Assembly: GCA_045106195.1 (NCBI GenBank)
Contig: JBGCEH010000035.1
Span: 196,957 to 260,956 of the forward strand
DNA from: Granulosicoccus sp045106195
Lineage (GTDB): Bacteria > Pseudomonadota > Gammaproteobacteria > Granulosicoccales > Granulosicoccaceae
DNA: 64,000 nucleotides
Reading direction: 5' to 3'
The position numbers and the translations under genes were made by a program. Under the pieces are notes generated by a model. It saw only the letters and a list, made by a program, of their open reading frames with translations. It did no database searches and was not told the origin of the DNA. Of this stretch, positions 43,770-53,031 are shown piece after piece (positions within the stretch are counted from its first letter, which is position 1; each line of letters opens with the position of its first letter).

Positions 43770-44654
43770 TTATCGAATGAGTGCGAAAGATAGAGGAGGT
43801 AGTTCAGATACATCAATCGGTGTGGGAGGGCTGGTTGTCAGGTCCAGAGCCACAATTTCTCCAGCATTGGCAGATCCACACACGAGATACTCAGTGTTTA
43901 AAAGGTGAATGGCTATTCGCAGTCCGGTATCGGGGTTTGATGTGTCTGCTGCAGGACCGCGTAGCGTAAAACGAACAAGATGTTCCAGACCCAGGGCAGA
44001 GAGCTCCGTCTGTTCTGCATCACTATCAGCGCCGTCAACGACATCGCAGAATCCGGGACCGCCAGCGACATCCACGATCGGTAAACCTGATGATGGGTCT
44101 ATGTAGATTCCATCAAAATCCTGGCTGCCAGCGGCGGAGGGTGGGTTTACGCTGAAAAACGGGGCACCTGTGTTGTTACCTTCAGCATCGCGCTCTTCAC
44201 CGATTAACCCCAGTACCAAGACATCTTCGCCTTCGCCACCATCGAATAGATCGTTACCATCACCGGGTGCCCAGACGAATACATCGTCACCACTACCACC
44301 AAATGCTCTGTCGCGGTTGAACGGGTTGAAATCTTCAGTTCCTCCAATGAGGATGTCGCTACCGCCGTTACCCATCAGCACATCAATACCCAGAGCACCA
44401 ACGATAATGTCAGCGTCTTCAGTGCCAATTAGCGCATCTCCGCCTTGCAGGCTCTGGTCACCGCCGCCATTGGTTCCGCGATTGGCGGACAAAAATGACT
44501 GTATATTTTCATCGACCCCGAATAGAGCGTTCTGATCTGTACCGATGAGTACTGATGATGCGTTGGCAGTGGCTAACATCGTCATGCTTGCTGTGAACAG
44601 GAGCCCAACCATTCCTGATGAATGAGTGCGAGTTGTTAATTTATTTGCTGACAT
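43770..44654 (-). CDS. Secreted RTX-like calcium-binding repeat protein (paralogue)
   Basis: 294 residues with a Sec signal (MSANKLTTRTHSSGMVGLLF, cleavage near ANA-SS) instead of a lipobox. RTX-type repeats (GALGIDVLMGNGGSDILIGG, GGSGDDVFVWAPGDG, GGEGEDVLVLGL) lead to the same C-terminal domain as its neighbour: FCDVV, LEHLVRFTLRG, LNTEYLVCG, VALDLTTSPPT. The pair is a tandem duplication with one lipid-anchored and one soluble copy. 37 bases separate the genes, so they share a transcript. Confidence 0.8.
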   Translation of the reverse strand: MSANKLTTRTHSSGMVGLLFTASMTMLATANASSVLIGTDQNALFGVDENIQSFLSANRGTNGGGDQSLQGGDALIGTEDADIIVGALGIDVLMGNGGSDILIGGTEDFNPFNRDRAFGGSGDDVFVWAPGDGNDLFDGGEGEDVLVLGLIGEERDAEGNNTGAPFFSVNPPSAAGSQDFDGIYIDPSSGLPIVDVAGGPGFCDVVDGADSDAEQTELSALGLEHLVRFTLRGPAADTSNPDTGLRIAIHLLNTEYLVCGSANAGEIVALDLTTSPPTPIDVSELPPLSFALIR

Positions 44655-45413
44655 GATTTGATATCCTTGTTGATTAGTTGTTAGTTAATATGAGCACTTG
44701 TTATTTAATGTGTAGGATGACTCAGCAATGGCAGATTGATGCACATGTTTGATGTGTATGCAGTGGCCTAAGTCATTAAAAAAATCACCTTGCATGACGA
44801 TCAACATGTGTACTGAAATTACTGAATTAAAAGTAAGTACCCACGTCTGCTGTTCTGGTTCAAGACAAGTTTCAAAAATTGTAAAATAGTGTTTCGACAT
44901 TCCATTGAGCTAAAAGAAATGATCTGACGAAAAAGATCATCAGTAAAAAATCGCGATATTGATAAACATGCCTGCATGACATACAGATAGTCAGTCTTGA
45001 TTCAACAAAAGCCATGTTGACTTGGTTAACACTGCAGTTGGAAACAGGAAAACAGGGATCGCATACCGCACAGAAAAAATGTTGTTTATTGCTGGTATTG
45101 CCATGAATATTTTTGGAAAGCGTTCCTCAGTCGTGCCATTGATAAGCGGGTCAGAGAAACCGTAGGTAGCCGGCTTTTCAAGAACGGTTCAAAACACTGA
45201 TGATTCCGGTAATTGAACCGTTTTTCCTTTCCTGGGTACCTACTTTCAACTCGAGGAGGAATGGTGCGATTGATACGCTGAACGCAGGGCGTCACTGGGC
45301 TGGACCATTCGTGCAAGAGATTCAAGGAAAAATGAAATACCCAGTAAAAATGGTTAATACCGTGACGTACAAGGCGCGTCGTCAATGTCTAATCGCTCTT
45401 CGGGATTATAAAA
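44655..45413. other. Long divergent intergenic region, no gene recognised
   Basis: 759 bases between the divergent RTX gene and the zf-HC2 gene. AT-rich near 44660-44960. Open frames at 44685-44900, 45086-45385 (minus) and 45200-45442 (plus) have no coding character or family similarity. An ECF sigma gene, often next to zf-HC2 proteins, was looked for here and not found. Confidence 0.45.
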
Positions 45414-46130
45414 ATGTCAATACAATCACGAGAAAGTTCTGAACACGAAGAAAGACTGGTCTTATTGCCCTGGTTTGTTAACCGGACACTTGAAGTGGTT
45501 CAGCGAGAAAAGGTATCGATGCACGTTGGGCGTTGTGAAAGTTGTCAACGTGAAGTGCGTTTTCTTTCTCTATTAAACGAGACACTCAGAAATGATGCTC
45601 AAAATGGTTATCATGCAAATGTCGATGTGGAGAAGAGCCTGGCAATCATGATGAGCCGGATTGATGCTGAAGAGCGACGGCAAGGCACGATGTTGTCATG
45701 GGTTTCATTTTCAAGTCACTGGATAAACAACGTCTCTCAATTTGCAAAGATCCTTGGTGGAACCCAGTGGGGGGCTGCTGCCATAATGGTTTTGTTAGTC
45801 GTGGTATCTGGCATCCAGTGGTTCCACAGCCCGCCCGACAGCGATTATTCCGTGCTCAGTTCGTCCGGTCTGCAAAGTACATCCATGCGCCTATCAGTCA
45901 TACCTACATCTGCAGAGCGTTGGGATCAGGTTCAGTCGGCCATAAAGGAAGAATTTGACCGGCTCGGTCACTCTATTGGTTTAAGAAAAACGGGTATTGG
46001 TGAATTCATCGTTGTTCTGGAAGGCGACGGTGGTATTGACGAGCTAAGTGAGATGATTGGCGATCTTGAAAGCATGGAACTCATCAAGCAGGTTAAGCTT
46101 CGTCCGTTACACCGCTATGAAGTGAATTGA
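45414..46130 (+). CDS. zf-HC2-type membrane protein (anti-sigma-factor-like)
   Basis: 238 residues. The N-terminus has H11...H37-x3-C41-x2-C44 (MHVGRCESC), the zinc-binding pattern of zf-HC2 anti-sigma domains. One membrane helix (~116-137, WGAAAIMVLLVVVSGIQWF) separates it from a periplasmic part ending in a ferredoxin-like fold (SAIKEEFDRLGHSIGLRKTG). Anti-sigma factors of this kind hold an ECF sigma at the membrane, but no sigma gene is adjacent. It might control the RTX/S8 genes divergent from it; that is inference. Confidence 0.65.
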   Translation: MSIQSRESSEHEERLVLLPWFVNRTLEVVQREKVSMHVGRCESCQREVRFLSLLNETLRNDAQNGYHANVDVEKSLAIMMSRIDAEERRQGTMLSWVSFSSHWINNVSQFAKILGGTQWGAAAIMVLLVVVSGIQWFHSPPDSDYSVLSSSGLQSTSMRLSVIPTSAERWDQVQSAIKEEFDRLGHSIGLRKTGIGEFIVVLEGDGGIDELSEMIGDLESMELIKQVKLRPLHRYEVN

Positions 46131-46273
46131 CACGGAGTGCGGTGCCTTATGGCACCACAGTTTGTCCCTGTCCTTGCCGGATATCAGCTGTTTGTCGGGT
46201 TCTGGTCATGGTGGTGACGGTCGAGAGCTGAAGACAGGCGGACGGGTTCCCAATGATTGTATGGATGGTCATT

Positions 46274-46289
46274 TTGCATACGAATGCAA
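46274..46289. promoter_or_regulatory. Candidate LacI-family operator before the ABC operon
   Basis: TTGCATACGAATGCAA: half-sites TTGCATAC and TTGCATTC (complement) differ at one base and meet at a central CG, the usual LacI-family design. It lies 89 bases before the ATPase start. The half-site TTGCAT followed by CCG recurs at 51911-51919 before the LacI gene. Binding by the LacI protein at 51977 is inferred. Confidence 0.5.
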
Positions 46290-46377
46290 TTTTATCTTGC
46301 GTTGATACAGGATGCAGGCGTATCCTTTCGCCAGCGAATGCAAAACCCGTACGGGGCAATCAGGATACGGACCAACA

Positions 46378-47424
46378 ATGGCCGAGATCGTACTACGCAA
46401 TTTGTGTAAGAGGTGGGGCGACTTTATTGGTGTCGACAATGTTAACTTAACCATCGCCGACCGTGAATTTCTAGTGCTGCTGGGGCCCTCCGGTTGTGGC
46501 AAAACCACTACCATGCGGATGATTGCGGGTCTGGAGGACGTCAGCTCTGGTGAGATTCTTGTTGACGGGAAGCTAATCAACGACCTTGAACCCAAGAATC
46601 GGGATGTGGCGATGGTATTCCAGTCTTACGCACTATATCCCAATATGAATGTTTACGAGAACATCCGGTTCCCGTTGAAGGTCCGCAAGATTGATCCGGC
46701 AACTCACGACGAACGGGTCAAACGCGCCTCAAGCATGGTTGAGCTGGATGAGTTCCTGCACCGCAAACCTGCCGAACTTTCGGGTGGTCAGCGCCAAAGG
46801 GTAGCTCTGGCTAGAGCGGTCGTACGTGAGCCGAACGCTTTCCTGATGGACGAGCCATTGTCTAACCTTGACGCAAAACTTCGCGTGTCTACGAGAGCGC
46901 AAATCAAGAATCTATGTCACGAACTGGCAGTGACAACGGTTTATGTCACTCACGATCAAATCGAAGCAATGACGCTTGCGGATCGTGTGGTGGTCATGAA
47001 AGAAGGTGTGGTTCAGCAGGTCGGGACGCCTACAGAAATATACGACAATCCTGGTAATGCTTTCGTTGCCAGTTTCATAGGCTCGCCAGCAATGAATCTG
47101 GTCAATGGACAAGTCGATGCCGGGACGTTCAAAGCCGACCATACCTCGTTGCCCGGTATCAAGACAGCCAATGGGCCGGTCACTCTGGGATTTCGTGCAG
47201 AAGACGCCACGCTTGCCGAAGGTCAGTCAGGCCAGATCAATGCGCCGGTCTACACCCTGGAGTTATTAGGTGATGCCACCATGATTTCTGTTCGAATCGA
47301 CGGTGTTCTGGTATCGGTCAAGGCAGACAAGAATTTTCGAGCGAATATCGGTGATCCGGTTTCGATCAATATAGATCCCCGGTTTTGTCATCTGTTTGAT
47401 GCCGGAACAGGTGCACGGTTATAG
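46378..47424 (+). CDS. Sugar ABC transporter ATPase (UgpC/MsmK type)
   Basis: 348 residues from ATG 46378 (MAEIVLRNLCKRWG); a longer frame upstream lacks family similarity. Walker A GPSGCGKTT (~38-46), Q-loop FQSYALYPNMNVYEN, signature LSGGQRQRVALARAV, Walker B FLMDEPLSNLDAKLR, H-loop YVTHDQIEAMTLAD and a TOBE domain with GFRAEDATL. First gene of an operon with its binding protein and two permeases downstream, all intact, unlike the importer at 17-19.7 kb. Confidence 0.92.
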   Translation: MAEIVLRNLCKRWGDFIGVDNVNLTIADREFLVLLGPSGCGKTTTMRMIAGLEDVSSGEILVDGKLINDLEPKNRDVAMVFQSYALYPNMNVYENIRFPLKVRKIDPATHDERVKRASSMVELDEFLHRKPAELSGGQRQRVALARAVVREPNAFLMDEPLSNLDAKLRVSTRAQIKNLCHELAVTTVYVTHDQIEAMTLADRVVVMKEGVVQQVGTPTEIYDNPGNAFVASFIGSPAMNLVNGQVDAGTFKADHTSLPGIKTANGPVTLGFRAEDATLAEGQSGQINAPVYTLELLGDATMISVRIDGVLVSVKADKNFRANIGDPVSINIDPRFCHLFDAGTGARL

Positions 47425-47501
47425 CGCTAACTGACTTTTTTCAGTTTTACCCGGTGCAGCCGCACAGCTGACGCCACTCTATTAACGATGGGAGTTAAAC
47501 C

Positions 47502-48737
47502 ATGATAGTAAGAAAGTTAACACTGGCCATTTCATTGGCACTGACCGTGAACGGCGTATTCGCTGATTGCGGAGATATAGCGGGCCGAGTCAGCATAGTA
47601 GGCAATGAATTTCCTGCAATCCAGACAGTTGCCATAGGTGCCGAGGCTTGTGGTAGTGATGCTCTTGAAGTTACCTCCAACCTGACTGCTGATCACCAGA
47701 AGATTAACCTGGCAGGCTTGCAGGGCGATCCGGCCGAATATACAACTGCGATCATTGCCAATTCTTCAATTGTTGCATTGATGAACGAAGATGTGCTTCG
47801 TCCGCTGGACGATCTAATCGCTGAATACGGACAGGATATTCCTGACAACAACCTTATAACCATTGACGGCAAGGTGATGGCAGTAGCATTTATGGCTAAT
47901 GCCCAGCATCTGGCTTATCGAAAAGATGTGTTGGAAGAGATCGGTGTCGAACCACCGGCAACCTACGAGGAGCTTCTTGAGGCTGCCAGCATGATTCGCG
48001 AGAAAGGAATTATGGAAAACCCCGTGGGAGGTGCCTATCAGGCAGGTTGGAATCTCGCTCAAGAGTTTGTCAACATGTACATTGGCCATGGCGGTGAGTT
48101 CTACAACGCTGGCACTGCAGAAGTCGCTATCAACAATGAGCAAGGTATTGCAACGCTTGAGATGATGAAGGCTCTGTCCGAATATATGAACCCCGATTTT
48201 CTTACACATGATTCCAATGCTACCAATGCAGAATTTGAAGCAGGTAACACAGCGTTGATGAATATGTGGGGATCACGTATCGGTGTGCTCATGGATGATG
48301 AAGGTGCAGAAGAGGTGGTCTACAGCAACGTGGCCGTTGGTGGCCCCATGACAGTGGGTGGTGGTACAACACCTGCGACAACGCTATGGTGGGATGGCTG
48401 GACGGTGGCTAGAAACATTACTGACGAAGATGCAGCAGCAACATTCATTGCTATGAAGAACGGTACCAGTCCCGGCATTCTTAACGCTGACACCATGGGT
48501 GAAGCGGTATGGATGATTGAGGGCTACCAGCCTGAAGCGGTAAACGATGGAGTGTTTGCGGCAATTAAAAGTGGTGCCAGGCCATACCCCATGCTGCCAT
48601 ATCACGGCCTGTTGCATACCGCTCTGGGTGACAACCTGGCAGACTACCTACAAGGTAAGGAAAGCGCTGAGCAAGCGTTGGCAGATACGGAAGCCGCCTA
48701 TACAACGGCTGCCAAAGAGAAAGGATTTTTGAATTAG
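47502..48737 (+). CDS. Extracellular sugar-binding protein, family 1
   Basis: 411 residues. Signal peptide MIVRKLTLAISLALTVNGVF (cleavage near VFA-DC). Family 1 binding-protein fold: ADHQKINLAGLQGDPAEYTT, DVLRPLDDLIAEYGQDI near 105, VAFMANAQHLAYRKDVLEEI near 128, and the TPATTLWWDGWTVARN signature near 290. It captures a sugar or related solute in the periplasm for the permeases at 48.8 and 49.9 kb. A strong hairpin after the gene probably keeps its expression above that of the permeases. Confidence 0.9.
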   Translation: MIVRKLTLAISLALTVNGVFADCGDIAGRVSIVGNEFPAIQTVAIGAEACGSDALEVTSNLTADHQKINLAGLQGDPAEYTTAIIANSSIVALMNEDVLRPLDDLIAEYGQDIPDNNLITIDGKVMAVAFMANAQHLAYRKDVLEEIGVEPPATYEELLEAASMIREKGIMENPVGGAYQAGWNLAQEFVNMYIGHGGEFYNAGTAEVAINNEQGIATLEMMKALSEYMNPDFLTHDSNATNAEFEAGNTALMNMWGSRIGVLMDDEGAEEVVYSNVAVGGPMTVGGGTTPATTLWWDGWTVARNITDEDAAATFIAMKNGTSPGILNADTMGEAVWMIEGYQPEAVNDGVFAAIKSGARPYPMLPYHGLLHTALGDNLADYLQGKESAEQALADTEAAYTTAAKEKGFLN

Positions 48738-48749
48738 GCTCTTGCCTTG

Positions 48750-48772
48750 CGGGGCGGTAAATCACTGCCCCG
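48750..48772 (+). terminator. Intercistronic attenuator hairpin after the binding-protein gene
   Basis: Nine-base stem CGGGGCGGT (48750-48758) with ACTGCCCCG (48764-48772), one G-T wobble, AAATC loop, followed by TTGTT. Partial terminator between binding-protein and permease genes, a common means of setting high binding-protein to permease ratios. Confidence 0.65.
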
Positions 48773-48818
48773 TTGTTCCTATTCAAATTCATTTAGCCAC
48801 ACCATTCAACAGCAACAG

Positions 48819-49841
48819 ATGAAACACAATACGTTTTTCTGGTTTGTGCTTCCGTCATCAGTGGCGATGTTGCTGTTTATTTTTTTCCCCATTGTTTCCG
48901 TCGTAATTCAATCTGTTTACGTTGATCATGAACAAGTAATCAAAGAAGTTGAAAACTGCGGCCCGTTCGGGTGTCAGAAAACCACAGTTGTTGATCAGGA
49001 AGCCACTCAAGCGCTTGAGCGTGAAAATCCATTGGGTCGGTATGCGGGGTTAACCACCTATCTTGATCGCGGGCACCTTGCGGTTGATGAAGTTGGTGCA
49101 GCGTGGCAAAGCGCAAACAGCATCTTAGATTTTTTTGGCAAGCTCGTTAATCTCCCGTTTTACAAAGCGCTGAGTTTTACGCTGGCCTATACGTTTGTTG
49201 TCACGCCGCTGGTAATCGTTTTTGGTTTTATCATTGCGGTTGCGGTCAACAGTACGATCAAGTGGGCGCGTGGCCCACTGATATTCTTCTCCTTGCTGCC
49301 GATGATGGTTACACCGTTAGTGGGCTCTTTGATTATTTTCTGGATGGTCGATGCGCGTGGTGTCGTCGGTGCTGCCATTCAGGCTCTCGCCGGAGATCCC
49401 GACTTGTCCGTTAAAGCGTCTACACCACTGACCTGGGTCATGCTGATGGTGTATGGAGTCTGGCACTCTGCACCGTTTGCATTTATTGTCTACTACGCAG
49501 GTTTACAGTCGGTCAACAACGACACGCTGGAGGCTGCCATGATTGACGGTGCCAGTCGTTGGGAGCAGATTCGATATGTAGTGATTCCCCATCTTTTTCC
49601 GCTTACGGTCTTCATCGCACTTATGCAGTTGATGGATAATTTCCGTGTCTTTGAACCCATCGTAAGTTTTTCTGCCTCTGCACATGCGACATCACTTTCG
49701 TGGGCTATCTACAACGATCTGGGTGGTGAGACGCAACAGTTGAGCTCCGCCGCTGCCACATCGGTGCTTACCATCATCGGTATTGCCATCTTGTTATCGC
49801 CGGTGCTGGTTCGCACCTGGCGTGATTTCTCACGCAAGTAG
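48819..49841 (+). CDS. Sugar ABC transporter permease 1 (MalF type)
   Basis: 340 residues from ATG 48819 (MKHNTFFWFVLPSSVAMLLF); the frame is open further upstream but runs through the hairpin. Six membrane helices with a large periplasmic loop after the first (~25-115), as in MalF. EAA loop EAAMIDGASRWEQIRYVVIP near 245. Operon member, 10 bases before the next permease. Confidence 0.9.
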   Translation: MKHNTFFWFVLPSSVAMLLFIFFPIVSVVIQSVYVDHEQVIKEVENCGPFGCQKTTVVDQEATQALERENPLGRYAGLTTYLDRGHLAVDEVGAAWQSANSILDFFGKLVNLPFYKALSFTLAYTFVVTPLVIVFGFIIAVAVNSTIKWARGPLIFFSLLPMMVTPLVGSLIIFWMVDARGVVGAAIQALAGDPDLSVKASTPLTWVMLMVYGVWHSAPFAFIVYYAGLQSVNNDTLEAAMIDGASRWEQIRYVVIPHLFPLTVFIALMQLMDNFRVFEPIVSFSASAHATSLSWAIYNDLGGETQQLSSAAATSVLTIIGIAILLSPVLVRTWRDFSRK

Positions 49842-49850
49842 GGGCAGATC

Positions 49851-50732
49851 ATGACTGCGCGAACGCAAAAAAGATCCCCTGCACTTAACATCCTATTGGT
49901 CGGTATTCTGATTGTCTGGATGGTGTTAGCCGCGTTTCCTTTCCTGTGGACGTTGTGGGGATCGTTCAAGGTAGAGGGCGATTTCTTTTCGAAGGCTGAC
50001 TGGGCAAACGCTCTGTTTGGCCCACTGACAAAAGATGAGACCGGAGGTGCATTTACCGGCGCTGGCTACCATGGAGCCTGGATCAAGGAAGCGTTTGGTT
50101 TGGCGGCACTCAATACTGCGATAGTCTGTTTGTTCGTTGTTACGATTTCATTGACGTTTGGCACGCTGGGTGGTTATGCGCTGTCACGCTCCACGTATCG
50201 ATATACCTTCTGGTTTCTGATTATCGCGTTGATCTTCCGTGCCATGCCACCGATTACGCTGGTGTCCGGTTACCTGCCTGTGTTCTTTACGTGGAATCTG
50301 TGGGGACATTTGCCGACGGCCATAGTCGTATTGGTGGCAATCAATCAGCCTTTCACATTGTGGATGTTGCATTCGTTCTTCAAGAATATACCGAAAGACC
50401 TGGACGAGAGTGCAATGGTAGATGGCTGTACCCGTTTTCAGGCGTTTCGCCATGTCATTGTACCTGTCATGTGGCCTGGTGTTATTACCACCGGGTTGTT
50501 TTCATTCCTGCTTGCGTACAATGACTTTGCGGTCACAGCCTTGATTTTGTCGAAGGAAAACCAAACCATGGTGCCAAAGATTGCCAGTTTTCTCGGTACC
50601 ACACAGACGAAAGGAAACGTAATGTTTGCCGTTGCTGCCGTGGTATCGGTCACCGCGCCGCTTTTTGTCATGATTCTGTTTTTCCAACGTCAGATCGTGT
50701 CCGGCCTGACCGCTGGTGCCGTCAAAGGGTAG
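49851..50732 (+). CDS. Sugar ABC transporter permease 2 (MalG type)
   Basis: 293 residues. Six helices; N-terminal LVGILIVWMVLAAFPFLWTL near 16-35, GGYALSRSTYRY near 107, and EAA loop DESAMVDGCTRFQAFRHVIV near 184-203. It pairs with the permease just upstream; spacing 10 bases. Confidence 0.92.
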   Translation: MTARTQKRSPALNILLVGILIVWMVLAAFPFLWTLWGSFKVEGDFFSKADWANALFGPLTKDETGGAFTGAGYHGAWIKEAFGLAALNTAIVCLFVVTISLTFGTLGGYALSRSTYRYTFWFLIIALIFRAMPPITLVSGYLPVFFTWNLWGHLPTAIVVLVAINQPFTLWMLHSFFKNIPKDLDESAMVDGCTRFQAFRHVIVPVMWPGVITTGLFSFLLAYNDFAVTALILSKENQTMVPKIASFLGTTQTKGNVMFAVAAVVSVTAPLFVMILFFQRQIVSGLTAGAVKG

Positions 50733-50829
50733 AGCGTGATGAAACTGTGCAAGGTTGAACCAGAGTACTCTAGTGTGTATCAACCAGGGACGTGTGCTGT
50801 CAAGTGTGCTGAAAATCCCTGAAGTAAAG

Positions 50830-51879
50830 ATGGAGCCGTGTGCATTGTGCCGTAATCAAGCGAACAAAGAGCGTGTGCGGGCCTATTGGGACGCGATAGA
50901 TTCGGCCAGCACTAATGAATTGCCCGACGTGGCTGCGTCCTGTCTGGCTGAAAACTTTTGCTGGAAAGGTCCAGCACCTCTGGGTGTGATCGTTGGTCCT
51001 CGTTCACTGGCTGAACGCATGCTGATTCCGCTGAAACAGGCCATGCCGGATATGAAGCGACAGATCCACTTGTTTATGGGTGGTCAGTCGGTCAACCACG
51101 TAGATGCTGATGCATGCGACGCTTACTGGGTTGCTGGTACTGGCTACCTGTCCGGGATGGCCTGTCAGGATTTTCTGGGAATACCCGCTATTGAACATCC
51201 TTTGCGTATTCGCTGGAGTGAATTCATCCGGTTCGACGGTGACATCATGATTGAATCGCAGATGATTCTGGACTTCGTCGACTGGTTCGATCAAATTGGC
51301 CTGTCGGTGCTCCCGAAATCGCGTGGTGCTGAACATGTTTTTCCAGTAGCCACGGGGTTTGATGGTGTATTGACGGAATCTGAGAATAGTGATGAGACCG
51401 CGCAGACGCTCCGCCTGGGTCATGATCTGCTCTATGGAGGATTGAACGGGTTTGATCAGAACGCACTGGTTAGCATGGGGATGGCTGATTACTTTCACCC
51501 AAACTTGAAATGGTACGGGCCGGGTGGTATCGGGGCGTGCCTGTCATTCTCCGAATTTGAGCAATTTCATCAGAAACCGTGGCTGGACGCGTTCCCTGAC
51601 CGAAAAGTGGTCGGTATTGAATCTTTGTTTGCAGAAGGGCGTCTATTGGCTGCCTCTGGCGTAGCCGGCGTGGAAGCAACGCATACCGGAAGCTATCTTG
51701 GGGAAAAGGCATCAGGTGCCAGTCTCAAGATCTCTGGAATAGATTTCTGGCTACGTTCTGATGGGCAATTTACTGAAAACTGGGTGTTCGTTGATATGAT
51801 AGACCTGTTTAAGCAAATGGGTATCGATCTGTTCGAGAGGATGGCAATGCTGCGCGACAGAAAAAGGAGTATTCAGTGA
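50830..51879 (+). CDS. Tandem SnoaL-like (NTF2-fold) protein
   Basis: 349 residues from ATG 50830. Two NTF2-like halves: the first (~10-150) with NKERVRAYWDAIDSAS and FDGDIMIESQMILDFVDWFD, the second (~185-330) with MADYFHPNLKWYGPGGIGAC, HTGSYLG and a QFTENWVFVDMIDLFKQMGI close. SnoaL polyketide-cyclase-like proteins work as isomerases, hydrolases or ring-opening enzymes on small molecules; no reaction can be assigned. It follows the permeases and shares the operon with the LacI regulator and another SnoaL protein. Confidence 0.75.
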   Translation: MEPCALCRNQANKERVRAYWDAIDSASTNELPDVAASCLAENFCWKGPAPLGVIVGPRSLAERMLIPLKQAMPDMKRQIHLFMGGQSVNHVDADACDAYWVAGTGYLSGMACQDFLGIPAIEHPLRIRWSEFIRFDGDIMIESQMILDFVDWFDQIGLSVLPKSRGAEHVFPVATGFDGVLTESENSDETAQTLRLGHDLLYGGLNGFDQNALVSMGMADYFHPNLKWYGPGGIGACLSFSEFEQFHQKPWLDAFPDRKVVGIESLFAEGRLLAASGVAGVEATHTGSYLGEKASGASLKISGIDFWLRSDGQFTENWVFVDMIDLFKQMGIDLFERMAMLRDRKRSIQ

Positions 51880-51976
51880 AGCGATTATCCCAAGTGCACG
51901 TGAGTAGGATTTGCATCCGCATTGCTCGACAAATTGATCCTGTTTCAATACTTGACTATGGCCGGAGTTCAGTCTG

Positions 51977-52981
51977 ATGGCAGGCGAAAAAGTTACTTCT
52001 GCGCAAGTTGCCAAACTGGCGGGTGTCAGCCAGTCAGCGGTGTCACGTGTTTTCACACAAGGCGCCAGTGCATCTCCGAAAACGGTGGAGAAGGTTCGTG
52101 CAGCTGCGAGCGCACTGGGCTATAGGCCCAATGTCGTGGCGCGATCGCTAATCACTGGCAAGTCACGCATTATCGGTCTCGTGGTTGCGTATCTGGACAA
52201 TCAGTTTTATCCCGATGTGCTGGAAAAACTATCCAAAGGGTTACAGGCAGAGGGCTATCATGTACTCGTATTCATGGTCGACCAGTCACCTGACAATGTC
52301 GATCACGTGCTTGAGAAGATTCTCGACTATCAGGCAGACGGTATTGTGCTGGCGTCGGTGGCTATGTCATCTGAGCTGGCGTTGCGCTGTCGTGCCGAAG
52401 GCGTGCCGGTCGTTTTGTTCAACCGTACGCAGGATAACGATCTACTATCCTCCGTTACGTCAGACAACGTGGCAGGTGGACGCAAGATAGCCGCACATCT
52501 AATACAAGTAGGGTGCCGGCGGATCGCCTATATTGCAGGGTGGAGCGGAGCGTCTACCCAGCGTGATCGTGAGGCAGGTTTTCGTGAAGGATTGAAAGCG
52601 GCAGGGCAAGAGCTGTTTGCACGGGAAGAAGGCGACTTCAATTTCGAACAGGCAAAGCGTGCAGCCCATAAGATGTTTTCGGCTGAGGTCAAGCCGGATG
52701 CTGTGTTTGTTTGCAATGATCATATGGCATTTGCGGTGCTGGATGTCTTGCGTGAAGAAATAGGGCTACGCGTACCAGAAGATGTTGCGGTAGTGGGGTA
52801 TGACGATGTGCCAGCTGCGGCCTGGGGGGCCTACAAACTTACCAGTGTCAGACAACCTGCAAACCGGATGGTTGAACAGACGATTGAGACGCTGTTGTCT
52901 CAGATAGAGAATGATCAGGCACCGCCACGAAGACTGCTTCTGGATGGTCCGCTCGTGATACGTAGTACCAGCAAGACGTAA
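51977..52981 (+). CDS. LacI-family transcriptional regulator
   Basis: 334 residues. Helix-turn-helix TSAQVAKLAGVSQSAVSRVF (~6-25) and hinge AASALGYRPNVVARSLITGK (~45-64), then a periplasmic-binding-like effector domain with DNVAGGRKIAAHLI near 158 and AVVGYDDVPAAAW near 270. It probably represses this ABC operon in the absence of its sugar; candidate operator at 46274-46289. Confidence 0.92.
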   Translation: MAGEKVTSAQVAKLAGVSQSAVSRVFTQGASASPKTVEKVRAAASALGYRPNVVARSLITGKSRIIGLVVAYLDNQFYPDVLEKLSKGLQAEGYHVLVFMVDQSPDNVDHVLEKILDYQADGIVLASVAMSSELALRCRAEGVPVVLFNRTQDNDLLSSVTSDNVAGGRKIAAHLIQVGCRRIAYIAGWSGASTQRDREAGFREGLKAAGQELFAREEGDFNFEQAKRAAHKMFSAEVKPDAVFVCNDHMAFAVLDVLREEIGLRVPEDVAVVGYDDVPAAAWGAYKLTSVRQPANRMVEQTIETLLSQIENDQAPPRRLLLDGPLVIRSTSKT

Positions 52982-53031
52982 CACCCAATAGTTGGTGTGC
53001 TCGCGTCGAACCCTTACAAGAGAGAACTTGC

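Noticed and set aside
45200..45442. Plus-strand open frame just before the zf-HC2 gene, considered as an ECF sigma factor C-terminus
   Set aside because: No sigma-70 region 2 or 4 pattern; composition not coding-like; it overlaps the real start in another frame.
48747..48818. Upstream extension of the MalF-type permease frame to TTG 48747
   Set aside because: It runs through the attenuator hairpin and lacks membrane-protein character; ATG 48819 starts the first helix properly.
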